From Solimonas sp. K1W22B-7 (GTDB lineage Bacteria > Pseudomonadota > Gammaproteobacteria > Nevskiales > Nevskiaceae), in NCBI RefSeq assembly GCF_003428335.1, contig NZ_CP031704.1, forward strand, positions 1,984,001-2,048,000: 64,000 nucleotides of DNA, in the 5' to 3' direction. Positions 1 to 9,299 of this stretch are shown here, piece after piece. The position numbers and the translations under genes are program-made. Each line of letters begins with the position of its first letter. Within the stretch, counting starts at the first letter, position 1. Below the pieces are notes generated by a model, which saw only the letters and a list, made by a program, of their open reading frames with translations, searched no databases and was not told the origin of the DNA.

Positions 1-54
1 GAACATGGCCCAGAGGGCGGCGAGGACGACCGGGGATTTCAGCCATTCCAGCAT
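1..54 (-). CDS. nuoH: NADH-quinone oxidoreductase subunit H, N-terminal fragment
   Basis: Only the first 18 codons are inside the window, reading MLEWLKSPVVLAALWAMF on the minus strand before the sequence runs out. The start codon lies 4 bases after the nuoG stop. This is the expected gene order (G then H) and the peptide looks like the start of a hydrophobic membrane subunit. NuoH is the membrane subunit at the quinone site of complex I. The call rests mainly on operon position, because the fragment is too short for motif evidence. Confidence 0.75.
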   Translation of the reverse strand, partial: MLEWLKSPVVLAALWAMF

Positions 55-58
55 GCGC

Positions 59-2767
59 TCAACCCCCCTTGGTCACGGTGGCACCGCTGCCGGCCTTCAG
101 CGGCGGTACGCCGGCCAGCCCCACCGGCAGTCCGAGTACGCCGGCCGGCAGGTCCGGGCGGACGCGGGCAGGCAGGCTGAAGGTCTGGCCGTCCAGGGTG
201 ATGTCGATGCGCTCGGCGTGGTTCACGCCCAGGCGCGCGGCATCGCCGACGCTGATCGCGGCGTAGCTCGCCGGAATGCGTTTCTGGATCGGTTCGGCCA
301 GCGACGACAGTTCTTCGCTGCCGAAGTGCTGGTACAGCGGCTCGACGCGCAGGACGCCGTTGGGCGCCCATGCTGCGGGCACGGCCGTATAGAAGGGAGG
401 GCGCGAGGCGCTGGCCTTCAGCAGCTGCACACCCGGGTCGCCGCCGCGCAGGGCGCCGCCGACCTCGGACTGGAACTTGTTCCAGGCCTGCGGGCTGTTC
501 CAGCCCGGGGCCCAGGCGAAGGGCAGCAGTTCCGGCGGGCGGTCGATGCCCGAGGCGCCGTTGACGCCTTCCATCGAGAACGACAGGGCCGAGTCGGCGT
601 CCTGCGTCGAGCGCGGCTCGTGCACGAAGATGTTGGCGCGGGCGGCGGTGCGGCCGGACTGGCGCTGGGGGGCGCGCGCGATCTTCATGCCCTTGATGCG
701 GAAGCTGGCATTCGGCGCGGCGCTGACGATGCCCTTGAGCGCCGGCAGCGCGGCCTCGGCCTGCGCCAGCACGTCGTCGAGGTTCTCGCGGGCGGCGTCG
801 CCGTTCTGCAGCCGGTCCAGCCAGCGCCAGGATTCGGCGGTGGCGATGCTGCGGTTGTAGTACGCCGGGTCGAAGTTCTGGAAGTAGCGCTGGGCGCGGC
901 CTTCGTAGTTGACCAGGGTGCCGTCGCCTTCGGCGAAGCTCGCCGCCGGCAGCAGGGCCTGGGCGCGCTGCGCGGTGCGGGTGTCCTGGTGGTCCAGCAC
1001 GATCAGCATGGCCTTGGACAGGGCGGCATCGACCTGGGCGGCCGGCAGGCGCGCATAGAGGTCGTTTTCCACCACCACCAGCACGCTGGGCTCGCTGGCG
1101 GCGCGCGCCAGCATGGTCTCCAGGTCGGCAGCCTCGAACAGGGCCACGCCGATGCTGTTGGCCTCGGGCACGGCCAGGCAGATCTCCGCGGCCGGGTGGC
1201 TGGCCTGCAGGGCCCAGGCGATGTTGGCGGCGGCCTGGATCACGGCGGCGTCGCCGCAGCCGGTGCCGGAGATCACCAGCGGACGCTTGGCGGCCTTGAG
1301 CGTGGCGGCGATGCGCTGCGCCAGTTCGGCGGTCCTGGCGTCGAGGCCGTCGACGGCCGGGCTGCTGCTGTCCAGCGCGTGGGCGATGGCGTAGCCCAGG
1401 CGGGCGAGGTCCGGCGCGGCGGCGCGGTGCGTGGCCGCGGCGATGTCGTCGAAGCGGGTCTTCGCCGGGGTGGCGACGAACACCGGGTTGAGCTGGCGCT
1501 GCGCGATGTCGGCGGAGGAGGCGGCCTGCCAGTCCGGCACCTTCTTCTCGGCGCACAAAGTGTCGGCCTTGCCGCGGGCGGCCTGGCGCAGGGCCAGGGC
1601 GATGCGCGGTGCGGTGGCCAGCACGTCCTCGCCCAGCACCAGCACGGCGTCGGCGTCTTCCATCGACAGCGGCGTGGCGCACTTGGCGGGGCCCTGGCGC
1701 AGCACGTCCAGGCAGAGGCTGACCAGGGCCGCGTCCTGCGCGGTCTGGCCGTTGCTGAAGTTGGCGGCGCCGACCAGCTCGCGCAGGGCGTGGTTGGATT
1801 CGATCGAGGCGCGCGGCGAGCCGATGCCCAGCACCGGCTTGCCGGCCTTGAGCTGCTGGCGGATGAAGTCCAGCGCGTCGCCCGTGTCCATCGCCTCGCG
1901 GCGGCCGTCCTTGGTCACCGCCAGCTGGCGCGGACGGTCCTTGCCGTTGACGTAGCCGTAGCCGAAGCGGCCGCGGTCGCAGAGGAAGTAGCCGTTGAGC
2001 TCGCCGTGGTAGCGGTTCTCGATGCGGCGCACCTCGCCGTAGCGTTCGCCCGGGGAGATATTGCAGCCTACCGAGCAGCTGGCGCAGATGCTGGGCGCGA
2101 ACTGCATGTCCCACTTGCGCGTGTAGCGCTCGGAGTGGGTCTTGTCGGTGAACACGCCGGTGGGGCAGACCTCGGTGAGGTTGCCGGAGAACTCGTTCTC
2201 CAGCGTGCCGTCCTTCTCGCGCCCGAAGTAGACGTTGGCGGCCGAGCCGAACACGCCCAGGTCGGTGCCGCCGGCGTAGTCGTTGTAGAAGCGCACGCAG
2301 CGGTAGCAGGAGATGCAGCGGTTCATCTCGTGCCCGATGAAGGGGCCGAGGTCCTGGTTGCGGTGGGTGCGCTTGTTGAAGCGGTACTCGCGGTTGTGAT
2401 GACCGGTCATCACCGTCATGTCCTGCAGATGACAGTGGCCGCCTTCCTCGCAGACCGGGCAGTCGTGCGGGTGGTTGGTCATCAGGAAGGAGATGATGGT
2501 CTCGCGGAATTCCTTGGCCTCGGCGTCGTCGATCGAGATCCAGGTGTTGTCCGTGGTCGGCGTCATGCAGGACATGACGATGCGGCCCTGCTTGTCGTCG
2601 CCGTCCTTGTACTGCTTGACCGCGCACTGGCGGCAGGCGCCGACGGAATCCAGCGCCGGGTGCCAGCAGAAATAGGGGATGTCCAGGCCCAGCGAGAGGC
2701 AGGTCTGGAGCAGGTTCTCGCCGCCCTTGACCTCGTGCTGCTTGCCGTCAACGTGAATGGTGGCCAT
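59..2767 (-). CDS. nuoG: NADH-quinone oxidoreductase subunit G (NuoG)
   Basis: Large iron-sulfur subunit of the peripheral arm of complex I, passing electrons from NuoE/F towards NuoB. The 902-residue product matches the usual length (about 900). The N-terminal ferredoxin-like domain carries a [2Fe-2S] set around residues 34-67 ([20 protein letters not shown]). It is followed by the HxxxCxxCxxGGxC cluster motif ([11 protein letters not shown]), then [10 protein letters not shown] and CASCSVGCN cluster motifs in the molybdopterin-oxidoreductase-like part. The start MATIHVDG lies 3 bases after nuoF. The gene is translated with nuoF and nuoH in one tightly packed minus-strand operon. Confidence 0.97.
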   Translation of the reverse strand: MATIHVDGKQHEVKGGENLLQTCLSLGLDIPYFCWHPALDSVGACRQCAVKQYKDGDDKQGRIVMSCMTPTTDNTWISIDDAEAKEFRETIISFLMTNHPHDCPVCEEGGHCHLQDMTVMTGHHNREYRFNKRTHRNQDLGPFIGHEMNRCISCYRCVRFYNDYAGGTDLGVFGSAANVYFGREKDGTLENEFSGNLTEVCPTGVFTDKTHSERYTRKWDMQFAPSICASCSVGCNISPGERYGEVRRIENRYHGELNGYFLCDRGRFGYGYVNGKDRPRQLAVTKDGRREAMDTGDALDFIRQQLKAGKPVLGIGSPRASIESNHALRELVGAANFSNGQTAQDAALVSLCLDVLRQGPAKCATPLSMEDADAVLVLGEDVLATAPRIALALRQAARGKADTLCAEKKVPDWQAASSADIAQRQLNPVFVATPAKTRFDDIAAATHRAAAPDLARLGYAIAHALDSSSPAVDGLDARTAELAQRIAATLKAAKRPLVISGTGCGDAAVIQAAANIAWALQASHPAAEICLAVPEANSIGVALFEAADLETMLARAASEPSVLVVVENDLYARLPAAQVDAALSKAMLIVLDHQDTRTAQRAQALLPAASFAEGDGTLVNYEGRAQRYFQNFDPAYYNRSIATAESWRWLDRLQNGDAARENLDDVLAQAEAALPALKGIVSAAPNASFRIKGMKIARAPQRQSGRTAARANIFVHEPRSTQDADSALSFSMEGVNGASGIDRPPELLPFAWAPGWNSPQAWNKFQSEVGGALRGGDPGVQLLKASASRPPFYTAVPAAWAPNGVLRVEPLYQHFGSEELSSLAEPIQKRIPASYAAISVGDAARLGVNHAERIDITLDGQTFSLPARVRPDLPAGVLGLPVGLAGVPPLKAGSGATVTKGG

Positions 2768-2770
2768 GGG

Positions 2771-4150
2771 TCAGCTTGCTTTCGTGGCGAGATCGCGGTG
2801 GTCGGTGATGTCCGGCAACCCCGCGGGGAGGGTGCAGACGTCGAGCTTGCTCGAGTCGATGTCGCAGACGATGCCGATCTCGAATTCGTCGCGGAAATAC
2901 TTGATCGCCGACTGCAGCGGCTCCATCGCGCCGGGCGCGTGGGCGCAGAAGGTGCGGCCGGGTCCGAGCCAGCGCGTCATCTTGGACAGCAGTTCGATGT
3001 CGCCGGTCTGGCCCTGGCCGGTTTCGATGGCGCGCAGGATCTTGACCGTCCAGGGCAGGCCGTCGCGGCAGGGCGTGCACCAGCCGCAGGATTCGCGCGA
3101 GAAGAACTCTTCCAGGTTGCGCACCGCCGAGACCATGCTCTGGTCCTCGGCCACCACGGTGATCAGGCCGGTGCCCATGCGCGAGCCGGCGCGGGCGATG
3201 GTGTCGAAGTCCATCGGCAGGTCGAGGTGCTCGGGCAGCAGGAAGTCGGTGGACGCGCCGCCCGGCAGCCAGGCCTTGAGCTTCTTGCCGTCGCGCATGC
3301 CGCCGGCATGCACTTCCAGCAGCTCGCGCGCGGTGGTGCCCATCGGCAGTTCCCAGCAGCCCGGCTTGTTGGCGCGGCCGGAGACACCGTAGAGCTTGGT
3401 GCCGGCGTCGCTGGTCTTGCCCTGGTTCAGTTCCTTGAACCAGGCCGAACCGTTGAGCAGGATGTGCGGGACGTTGCACAGCGTCTCGACGTTGTTGACG
3501 ATGGTCGGACGGCCCCAGAGGCCGGCGATCTGCGGGAACGGCGGCTTGGCGCGCGGATTCGCGCGGCGGCCTTCCAGCGAGTTGATCAGGGCGGTTTCCT
3601 CACCGCAGATGTAGCGGCCGGCACCGGTGTGCACGTAGAGCTCGAAGCTCCAGGCGCCACCCAGCACGTTCTGGCCCAGCAGGCCGGCGGCGCGCGCCTC
3701 GGCGATGGCCTGGTTCAGGCGCTCGGCGGCGACGACGTACTCGCCGCGCAGGAAGATGTAGCCGGTCTGCGCCTGGATCGCGTAGGCGCAGAGCGCCATC
3801 GCCTCCACCAGCTGGTGCGGCGACTGCTCCATCAGCAGCCGGTCCTTGAAGGTACCCGGCTCCATCTCGTCGGCGTTGCAGACGAGGTACTTGGTGCCGG
3901 CGTCCGGCCCCATGGGAATCAGCGACCACTTGATGCCGGTGGGGAAGCCGGCGCCGCCGCGGCCGCGCAGGTTGGCTTCCTTGACCTTGGCCTGCACGTC
4001 CTGCGGCTTGAGGTCCTTGAGCGCCTTGCGCAGGGCGGAGTAGCCGCCCTCGGCCTCGTGATCCTTCAGGCCCAGCGGGCCGGCGGCGACGTCGATCAGG
4101 CGCGTCAGCGGCTTCTGGTACTTCGGGTCGTTCGCGCTGCGCAGGCTCAT
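2771..4150 (-). CDS. nuoF: NADH-quinone oxidoreductase subunit F (NADH/FMN subunit)
   Basis: NADH-oxidising flavoprotein subunit of complex I, 459 residues. The glycine-rich FMN/NADH-binding segment [16 protein letters not shown] is near residues 61-76. Further family motifs are [15 protein letters not shown] and [15 protein letters not shown]. The C-terminal [4Fe-4S] cysteines are in [12 protein letters not shown] plus the later FCAHAPGA cysteine. The chosen start (MSLRSANDP) overlaps the nuoE stop in an ATGA arrangement, which implies translational coupling. A longer open frame continues upstream through nuoE in another frame and was not used. Confidence 0.97.
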   Translation of the reverse strand: MSLRSANDPKYQKPLTRLIDVAAGPLGLKDHEAEGGYSALRKALKDLKPQDVQAKVKEANLRGRGGAGFPTGIKWSLIPMGPDAGTKYLVCNADEMEPGTFKDRLLMEQSPHQLVEAMALCAYAIQAQTGYIFLRGEYVVAAERLNQAIAEARAAGLLGQNVLGGAWSFELYVHTGAGRYICGEETALINSLEGRRANPRAKPPFPQIAGLWGRPTIVNNVETLCNVPHILLNGSAWFKELNQGKTSDAGTKLYGVSGRANKPGCWELPMGTTARELLEVHAGGMRDGKKLKAWLPGGASTDFLLPEHLDLPMDFDTIARAGSRMGTGLITVVAEDQSMVSAVRNLEEFFSRESCGWCTPCRDGLPWTVKILRAIETGQGQTGDIELLSKMTRWLGPGRTFCAHAPGAMEPLQSAIKYFRDEFEIGIVCDIDSSKLDVCTLPAGLPDITDHRDLATKAS

Positions 4151-4659
4151 GAATAGGTCCCCAGGATGCCGGCGACGTCTTTCGGCTCGACCGGACCATG
4201 CAGGTCGTCGTCGATCATCATCGTCGCGCCGCGGTCGCAGGCGCCCAGGCAGCAGATCGGCAGCAGGGTGTAGCGGCCGTCCTTGGTGGTCTGGCCGTAG
4301 TTGATGCCCAGCTGCTTCACCAGCTCGCCGCGCAGCTCGTCGTAGCCGGTGAGATGGCAGGAGATGCTGTCGCAGACCTTGATCACGTGGCGGCCCACCG
4401 GGCGGCGGAAGATCAGGCTGTAGAAGGTGGCCACGCCCTCGAGATCGGCGGCGCTGATGCCGATGGCCTCGGCCAGCACCGGGATCGCCTCGTCGGGCAC
4501 CCAGCCACGGTGCTTCTGCACCGCCTTGAGCGCGTCGATGCTCGCCGCGCGGCCGTCGGGGTAGTGGGTCAGGGCGTGCTCGACCTCGTGGCGTTCCTCG
4601 TCGCTGAGGACGAACGCCGTCTTGTTGAGGTCGGCGAGTTTGATGACTTTGTCGGTCAT
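4147..4659 (-). CDS. nuoE: NADH-quinone oxidoreductase subunit E
   Basis: Thioredoxin-fold [2Fe-2S] subunit that pairs with NuoF in the NADH dehydrogenase module, 170 residues from the MTDKVIKL start. The family pattern is clear: a helical N-terminal domain ([23 protein letters not shown]), a first cysteine pair in [12 protein letters not shown] and a second in CCLGACDRG. The start at 4659 is preferred over an in-frame extension of ten residues. The gene follows nuoCD after a gap of about 120 bases that contains a long hairpin repeat. This is the only large gap in the operon segment. Confidence 0.96.
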   Translation of the reverse strand: MTDKVIKLADLNKTAFVLSDEERHEVEHALTHYPDGRAASIDALKAVQKHRGWVPDEAIPVLAEAIGISAADLEGVATFYSLIFRRPVGRHVIKVCDSISCHLTGYDELRGELVKQLGINYGQTTKDGRYTLLPICCLGACDRGATMMIDDDLHGPVEPKDVAGILGTYS

Positions 4660-4680
4660 AGCGCGGGTCAAAAGACAGGC

Positions 4681-4763
4681 AGTCCGCAAATGAACGCGAA
4701 TGAACGCGAATGACAGGCAAAAGCGCTTTTCGATTTGCGTTTATTTGCGTTCATTTGCGGACT
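4681..4763. repeat. Long inverted repeat between nuoCD and nuoE
   Basis: Two 29-base arms (4681-4709 and 4735-4763) are inverted copies matching at 26 of 29 positions. Each contains the core GCAAATGAACGC. The loop holds about 25 bases including AAAAGCGCTTTT. In the nuo transcript this would fold into a very stable hairpin between nuoCD and nuoE. A related hairpin built on CGGATGAACGCGGAT lies at 41620-41682, so this looks like a dispersed palindromic repeat family. No poly-U tract is positioned to make it an obvious intrinsic terminator. Confidence 0.85.
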
Positions 4764-4779
4764 TGTTTTCTTCTTGGCG

Positions 4780-6561
4780 TTAACGGTCGACATCGGCCAT
4801 CACGAAGTCAATGCTGGCGATATAGGCGATCAGGTCGGGCACCATGTGCCCGTTGATCGCCGCCGGAATCTGCTGCAGGTGCGCGAAGCTCGGCGTGCGG
4901 ATGCGCGTGCGGTAGCTCATCGTGCTCGCGTCGCTGGTGAGGTAGTAGCTGTTGATGCCCTTGGTCGCCTCGATCATCTGGCTGGTTTCGCCGGCCGGCA
5001 TCACCGGGCCCCAGGACACGTCGAGGAAGTGCGTGATCAGCGTTTCGATGTCGCGCAGGGTGCGCTCCTTCGGCGGCGGGCAGGTCAGCGGGTGGTCCGC
5101 CTTGTACGGGCCGGAAGGCATGTTGTTGAGGCACTGCTCGATGATGCGCAGCGACTGGCGGATCTCTTCCTCGCGCGCCAGGGTGCGGTCGTAGCAGTCG
5201 CCCTTGTGGTACACCGGCACCTCGAAGTCGAAGTTCTCGTAGCCGGAGTAGGGGCGGGCCTTGCGCAGGTCGTAGTTGCAGCCGGTGGCACGCAGGCCGG
5301 GACCGGTGACGCCCCATTCCATCGCCGAGGCGGTGTCGTAGGCGGCGACGTCGCGCGAGCGCGACTTGAAGATCGCGTTCTCGACCGCGGCCTTCTTGTA
5401 TTCGTCGAGGCGCTTGGGCATCCAGTCGAGGAACTCGCGGACCTTGCGGTCCCAGCCCTGCGGCAGGTCGTGCGCCACGCCGCCGATGCGGAACCAGGCC
5501 GGGTGCATGCGAAAGCCCGTGATCGCCTCGATCACGTCATAGGCTTTCTGGCGGTCCACGAACATGTAGAACACCGGCGACATCGCGCCGACGTCCTGGG
5601 CGTAGGTGCCGTAGAACAGCAGGTGCGAGGTGATGCGGAAGAACTCGCAGAGCATCACGCGGATGGTCTGGACGCGCTCCGGCACCTTGATGCCGGCGAG
5701 CTTTTCCAGCGCCAGCACGTAGGGCAGGTTGTTCATCACGCCGCCGAGGTAATCGATACGGTCGGTGTACGGGATGTAGGTATGCCAGGACTGGCGCTCG
5801 CCCATCTTCTCGGCGCCGCGGTGGTGGTAGCCGATATCCGGCACGCAATCCACCACTTCCTCGCCGTCGAGCTGCAGCACCACGCGGAAGGCGCCGTGCG
5901 CCGCCGGGTGGTTCGGGCCGAAGTTGAGGTACATGAAATCGTGTTCGTCGGTACCGCGCTTCATGCCCCAGTCCTCGGGGACGAAACGCAGCGCCTCCTG
6001 CTCCATGTCCTGCTTCAGGGCATCGAGGTAGAAGGGATCGAACTCGGTGGCGCGCGCCGGGTAGTCCTTGCGCAGCGGGTGACCGGTCCAGGTCGGCGGC
6101 AGCAGGATGCGGCGCAGGCCCGGGTGGCCGTCGAAGACGATGCCGAACATGTCCCAGGCCTCACGCTCGTACCAGTTGGCGTTGAGGTAGACATTGGTGA
6201 TGGTGGGCAGCGAGGGCGTTTCACCCTGGAGCGCCACCTTCAGGCGGACGTCACCCTTGCCGCGGGTGGCGATGTCGCGGTCGATCGACAGCAGGTGATA
6301 GATCACCGTGAAGTCGGCTGCCGGCAGGCCGGGGCGGTGCTTGCGCAGCCGCTCGTCCATCGCCGTCAGGTCGTACAGCATCCTGTAGGGCTTGGGCACC
6401 TCGTTCTTGAGGTAGCGCAGCACGTCGTGCAGGCGGTTGGCCGGCAGCCACAGCGTCGGCACCTGGTCGACGGTGGGCTGCAGGGTGAACAGGTTTTCGC
6501 CGAAGCGCGCGATCAGTTCGCGCACGACTTCGGGCAGGGTCGGGACTCCGTCGGCAGCCAT
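4780..6561 (-). CDS. nuoCD: Fused NADH-quinone oxidoreductase subunits C and D (NuoCD)
   Basis: One 593-residue protein carries the 30-kDa subunit (NuoC) at about residues 1-185, with [17 protein letters not shown] and GHPLRKDYP. It continues without a stop into the 49-kDa subunit (NuoD) from about residue 210, with [24 protein letters not shown] and PGLRATG. NuoD lines the quinone pocket. The fusion matches the roughly 600-residue E. coli-type NuoCD, whereas many bacteria keep two genes. It starts 3 bases after nuoB and is followed by the hairpin repeat that separates it from nuoE. Confidence 0.97.
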   Translation of the reverse strand: MAADGVPTLPEVVRELIARFGENLFTLQPTVDQVPTLWLPANRLHDVLRYLKNEVPKPYRMLYDLTAMDERLRKHRPGLPAADFTVIYHLLSIDRDIATRGKGDVRLKVALQGETPSLPTITNVYLNANWYEREAWDMFGIVFDGHPGLRRILLPPTWTGHPLRKDYPARATEFDPFYLDALKQDMEQEALRFVPEDWGMKRGTDEHDFMYLNFGPNHPAAHGAFRVVLQLDGEEVVDCVPDIGYHHRGAEKMGERQSWHTYIPYTDRIDYLGGVMNNLPYVLALEKLAGIKVPERVQTIRVMLCEFFRITSHLLFYGTYAQDVGAMSPVFYMFVDRQKAYDVIEAITGFRMHPAWFRIGGVAHDLPQGWDRKVREFLDWMPKRLDEYKKAAVENAIFKSRSRDVAAYDTASAMEWGVTGPGLRATGCNYDLRKARPYSGYENFDFEVPVYHKGDCYDRTLAREEEIRQSLRIIEQCLNNMPSGPYKADHPLTCPPPKERTLRDIETLITHFLDVSWGPVMPAGETSQMIEATKGINSYYLTSDASTMSYRTRIRTPSFAHLQQIPAAINGHMVPDLIAYIASIDFVMADVDR

Positions 6562-6564
6562 GCC

Positions 6565-7227
6565 TTACACCGAATCCGGGCTGCGCAGGATGGTCTGGGC
6601 CTGGCGCTCCGCGTGCTTGGCATCGCGCTGCGACGGCATCTTCGCCTTGTAGATGCCCTGGTCGCCCACCACCCAGGACAGCGGGCGCCGCTCCTGGCCG
6701 ATGGAGTCCTGCAGCATCATCAGGCCCTGCAGGAAGGCCTCGGGGCGCGGCGGGCAGCCCGGCACGTAGAGGTCCACCGGCAGGAACTTGTCCACGCCCT
6801 GCACCACGGAATAGATGTCGTACATGCCGCCGGAGTTGGCGCAGGAGCCCATGCTGATCACCCACTTGGGCTCCAGCAGCTGCTCGTACAGGCGCTGCAC
6901 CACCGGTGCCATCTTGATGAAGCAGGTGCCGGCGATGACCATCAGGTCGGCCTGGCGCGGCGTGGCGCGGATCACCTCGGCGCCGAAGCGGGCGAGGTCG
7001 TGCGTCGGCGTGAAGGCGGTGGCCATCTCGACGTAGCAGCAGGACAGGCCGAAATTGTAGGGCCAGATCGAGTTCTTGCGACCCCACTGGACCATGTCCG
7101 AGAGCTTGGCGGTCAGCACGTTGCGGCTGACCTGCTCCTCGGTGAACGTCTCCTCGGCCGGCTTGGCGAAGGGCGAAACGCCGGTCGGACGGTTCGAGTC
7201 TATTCGGGTAAGGGTGTATGAAGGCAT
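6565..7227 (-). CDS. nuoB: NADH-quinone oxidoreductase subunit B
   Basis: Subunit carrying the terminal [4Fe-4S] cluster N2 that reduces quinone. The product has 220 residues. The cluster ligands are visible: the adjacent cysteines of [10 protein letters not shown] (63-64), the cysteine of [10 protein letters not shown] and that of [10 protein letters not shown]. The N-terminal 35 residues before NVLTAKLSD are less conserved. It lies 30 bases after nuoA and 3 bases before nuoCD. Confidence 0.97.
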   Translation of the reverse strand: MPSYTLTRIDSNRPTGVSPFAKPAEETFTEEQVSRNVLTAKLSDMVQWGRKNSIWPYNFGLSCCYVEMATAFTPTHDLARFGAEVIRATPRQADLMVIAGTCFIKMAPVVQRLYEQLLEPKWVISMGSCANSGGMYDIYSVVQGVDKFLPVDLYVPGCPPRPEAFLQGLMMLQDSIGQERRPLSWVVGDQGIYKAKMPSQRDAKHAERQAQTILRSPDSV

Positions 7228-7257
7228 GGGGCTGGCTCGCGCTTGCCGGGTGGCCGA

Positions 7258-7680
7258 TCAGGTCTGTTCTTCGCGCAGCCGGCGCGCCTTGCGCGCCTGC
7301 GGGGCCCAGTCGAGGGCACCGATGCGGACGAGGTAGACCAGGCTGGCGCCCAGGATGAAGATGAAGATGAACGCCTCGATGAAGCCCATCCAGCCGGCTT
7401 CACGGACGGACACGGCCCAGGCGTAGAGGAACAGCGCCTCCACGTCGAAGATCACGAAGAACACCGCCACCAGGTAGAACTTGGCGGACAGGCGCAGCTT
7501 CTCGGGGGAGCCGGAAACCACGCCGGATTCGAAGGCCTCGTTGCGGGCGCGGGCACTGGAGCGGCCACCGAGCAGGTGCGACAGGATCAGCATCAGGGCG
7601 CAAAGGCCGAAGACGCCGACCACGTATAAGGCGGTGCCCCAGAACTGGGGCGATTCCGGAATGCTGACGAAATCGGTCAT
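7258..7680 (-). CDS. nuoA: NADH-quinone oxidoreductase subunit A
   Basis: Small membrane subunit of complex I, 140 residues with three hydrophobic helices. Family landmarks are [13 protein letters not shown], the loop [32 protein letters not shown] and the final helix. The C-terminal tail is basic. It is the first gene of the nuo operon on the minus strand. A GAGG sequence shortly before the ATG can serve as the ribosome binding site. Confidence 0.96.
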   Translation of the reverse strand: MTDFVSIPESPQFWGTALYVVGVFGLCALMLILSHLLGGRSSARARNEAFESGVVSGSPEKLRLSAKFYLVAVFFVIFDVEALFLYAWAVSVREAGWMGFIEAFIFIFILGASLVYLVRIGALDWAPQARKARRLREEQT

Positions 7681-7814
7681 TCGTGGCCTCGCACGGTCTC
7701 TAGTCTGTCTTGTCTTGGGCAGGCCAGCCCCGGCAGCCTCAACTACCGCTGCCGGACCCGCGCGGCGGAGGCTAAAACATCCCTGGGGTGGCGGCCTGCA
7801 TGCCGTCCGAACGG

Positions 7815-7820
7815 ATTATA
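7815..7820 (-). promoter_or_regulatory. Candidate -10 element for the nuo operon
   Basis: A perfect TATAAT on the minus strand lies about 135 bases upstream of nuoA, in the only non-coding stretch between fpr and nuoA. No convincing -35 hexamer is visible at 16-18 bases, so the promoter may be activator-dependent. This is an inference from sequence only. Confidence 0.45.
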
Positions 7821-7882
7821 GACCGGCAAGGCAGCAAAGCGCTGATTTTTTTGTCGGAAGATGCAGGATGGATCAACGAAGA

Positions 7883-7902
7883 AGGCCCGCATGTGCGGGC
7901 CT
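7883..7902 (-). terminator. Probable terminator of fpr
   Basis: A 20-base palindrome (AGGCCCGCA, two-base loop, mirror arm) lies about 32 bases after the fpr stop. On the minus strand a moderately U-rich TTCTTCGTT follows. A larger relative of the same stem sits at 23317-23342. Confidence 0.65.
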
Positions 7903-7934
7903 CCGGTGCCTATCTTCGGTGTACAACCGTGGCG

Positions 7935-8708
7935 CTACTTCTCGACGAATGCGCGTTCGATGACGTAGTCGCCCGCCGTGCCGATGCGCGGGGAAATCTC
8001 GAAGCCGCGACCGTCGAGGATCTCGCAGGAGTCCTTCAGCATCTGCGGGCTGCCGCAGATCATCACGCGGTCGGTCACCGGGTTCAGGTCCGGCAGGCCG
8101 ATGTCCGCGGCCAGCTTGCCGCTGCGGATCACGTCGGTCAGGCGGCCCTGGTTGCGGAAGTCCTCGCGGGTGACCAGCGGGTAGTAGATCAGCTTGTCGC
8201 GCACCAGGTCGCCCAGGACATCGTCCTCGGGCAGGCCTTCGATGTACTGCTGGTAGGCCAGGTCGTTGACGTTGCGCACGCCGTGGATCAGCACGATCTT
8301 CTCGTAGCGCTCGTAGGCTTCCGGGTCCTTGATCAGGCACATGAACGGCGCCAGGCCGGTGCCGGTGCTGAAGAAATACAGGTTCTTGGCCGGCTTGAGG
8401 TCGTCCAGCACCAGGCTGCCCGTGGGCTTGGTGCTGACCAGCAGTTCGTCGCCTTCCTTCAGGTGCTGCAGGCGCGAGGTCAGCGGGCCGTTCTGGACCT
8501 TGATGCTGAAGAACTCGAGGTGGTCCTCGTAGTTGGCGCTGGCGATGCTGTAGGCGCGCATCAGCGGCCGGCCGTTGACCTCAAGGCCGATCATCACGAA
8601 CTGGCCGTTGCGGAAGCGCAGGCCCGGACCGCGGGTCGTCTTGAAACTGAAAAGGGAGTCGTTCCAGTGATGGACACTGAGGACGCGCTCAGGGGCGAAG
8701 GCTGCCAT
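7935..8708 (-). CDS. fpr: Ferredoxin--NADP+ reductase
   Basis: FAD flavoenzyme exchanging electrons between NADPH and ferredoxin or flavodoxin, 257 residues. The FAD-binding RAYSIAS is near residue 50. NADP-binding motifs are STGTGLAPFMCLI and MICGSPQMLKD. The C-terminus ends AFVEK, typical of bacterial Fpr (subclass with a C-terminal extension after the Phe/Trp position). It is a single minus-strand gene followed by its own hairpin. In Pseudomonas-type bacteria Fpr supports redox balance under oxidative stress; no operator is recognised here. Confidence 0.95.
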   Translation of the reverse strand: MAAFAPERVLSVHHWNDSLFSFKTTRGPGLRFRNGQFVMIGLEVNGRPLMRAYSIASANYEDHLEFFSIKVQNGPLTSRLQHLKEGDELLVSTKPTGSLVLDDLKPAKNLYFFSTGTGLAPFMCLIKDPEAYERYEKIVLIHGVRNVNDLAYQQYIEGLPEDDVLGDLVRDKLIYYPLVTREDFRNQGRLTDVIRSGKLAADIGLPDLNPVTDRVMICGSPQMLKDSCEILDGRGFEISPRIGTAGDYVIERAFVEK

Positions 8709-8888
8709 TTCAATCCATGGTGCAGTGCAAAATGGGGCGCAATCTTAAGACAAATCGCCGCGGCAGTCGCCCGCCGGCCGAAAATCGTCTGAAAACAGCA
8801 CTTCCGGGAATAAATAACCGGCCAGGATTGTCCGGCGCCGGGGCCCGCCGCGCCTCACCCGCAGGGACTAGCGGGCCGGTCCCGGTCC

Positions 8889-9218
8889 CTAGGCCGGGCG
8901 CTGCCAGCCGGCCGCGATGATCGCCATGCCGGCCAAGGCCACCCCGGCGCCGACCCAGTCCCAGGAGCTGAGCCGCACGCCGTCCACCAGACGCAGCCAG
9001 ACCAGGGCAGTGAAGACATAGACCCCGCCATAGGCGGCGTAGACCCGGCCGCTGGCGGCGGGGTGCAGGCTCAGCAGCCAGACAAACAGCGCCAGGCTGG
9101 CCGCGGCCGGCAGCAGCAGCCAGGCGGACTTGCCCTGGCGCAGCCACAGCCAAGGCAGGTAGCAGCCGACGATCTCGGCCAGGGCGGTGGCGAAGAAGAG
9201 CAGGGTGGTCTTGAGCAT
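8889..9218 (-). CDS. YnfA/UPF0060-family small membrane protein
   Basis: The 109-residue product has four hydrophobic helices and almost no loops. Family features are the N-terminal [41 protein letters not shown] and the closing [15 protein letters not shown]0060/YnfA proteins resemble small multidrug-resistance-type transporters, but the substrate here cannot be predicted. It is transcribed alone on the minus strand, divergent from the phosphatase gene that begins 82 bases away. Confidence 0.9.
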   Translation of the reverse strand: MLKTTLLFFATALAEIVGCYLPWLWLRQGKSAWLLLPAAASLALFVWLLSLHPAASGRVYAAYGGVYVFTALVWLRLVDGVRLSSWDWVGAGVALAGMAIIAAGWQRPA

Positions 9219-9299
9219 GGGCTGATTATCCTAGCTTTCGTTTCATCTGCCGTTGATCTGCCGGCGCCAGACTTCGGGATTCGTCCAGGGGAGTACCGA

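Noticed and set aside
5-4156. A 1383-codon open frame on the plus strand opposite nuoG, nuoF and nuoE
   Set aside because: It is the GC-bias shadow of the nuo genes on the other strand. Its sequence is repetitive Ala/Gly/Arg/Val with no domain, and the opposite-strand genes have full family motifs.
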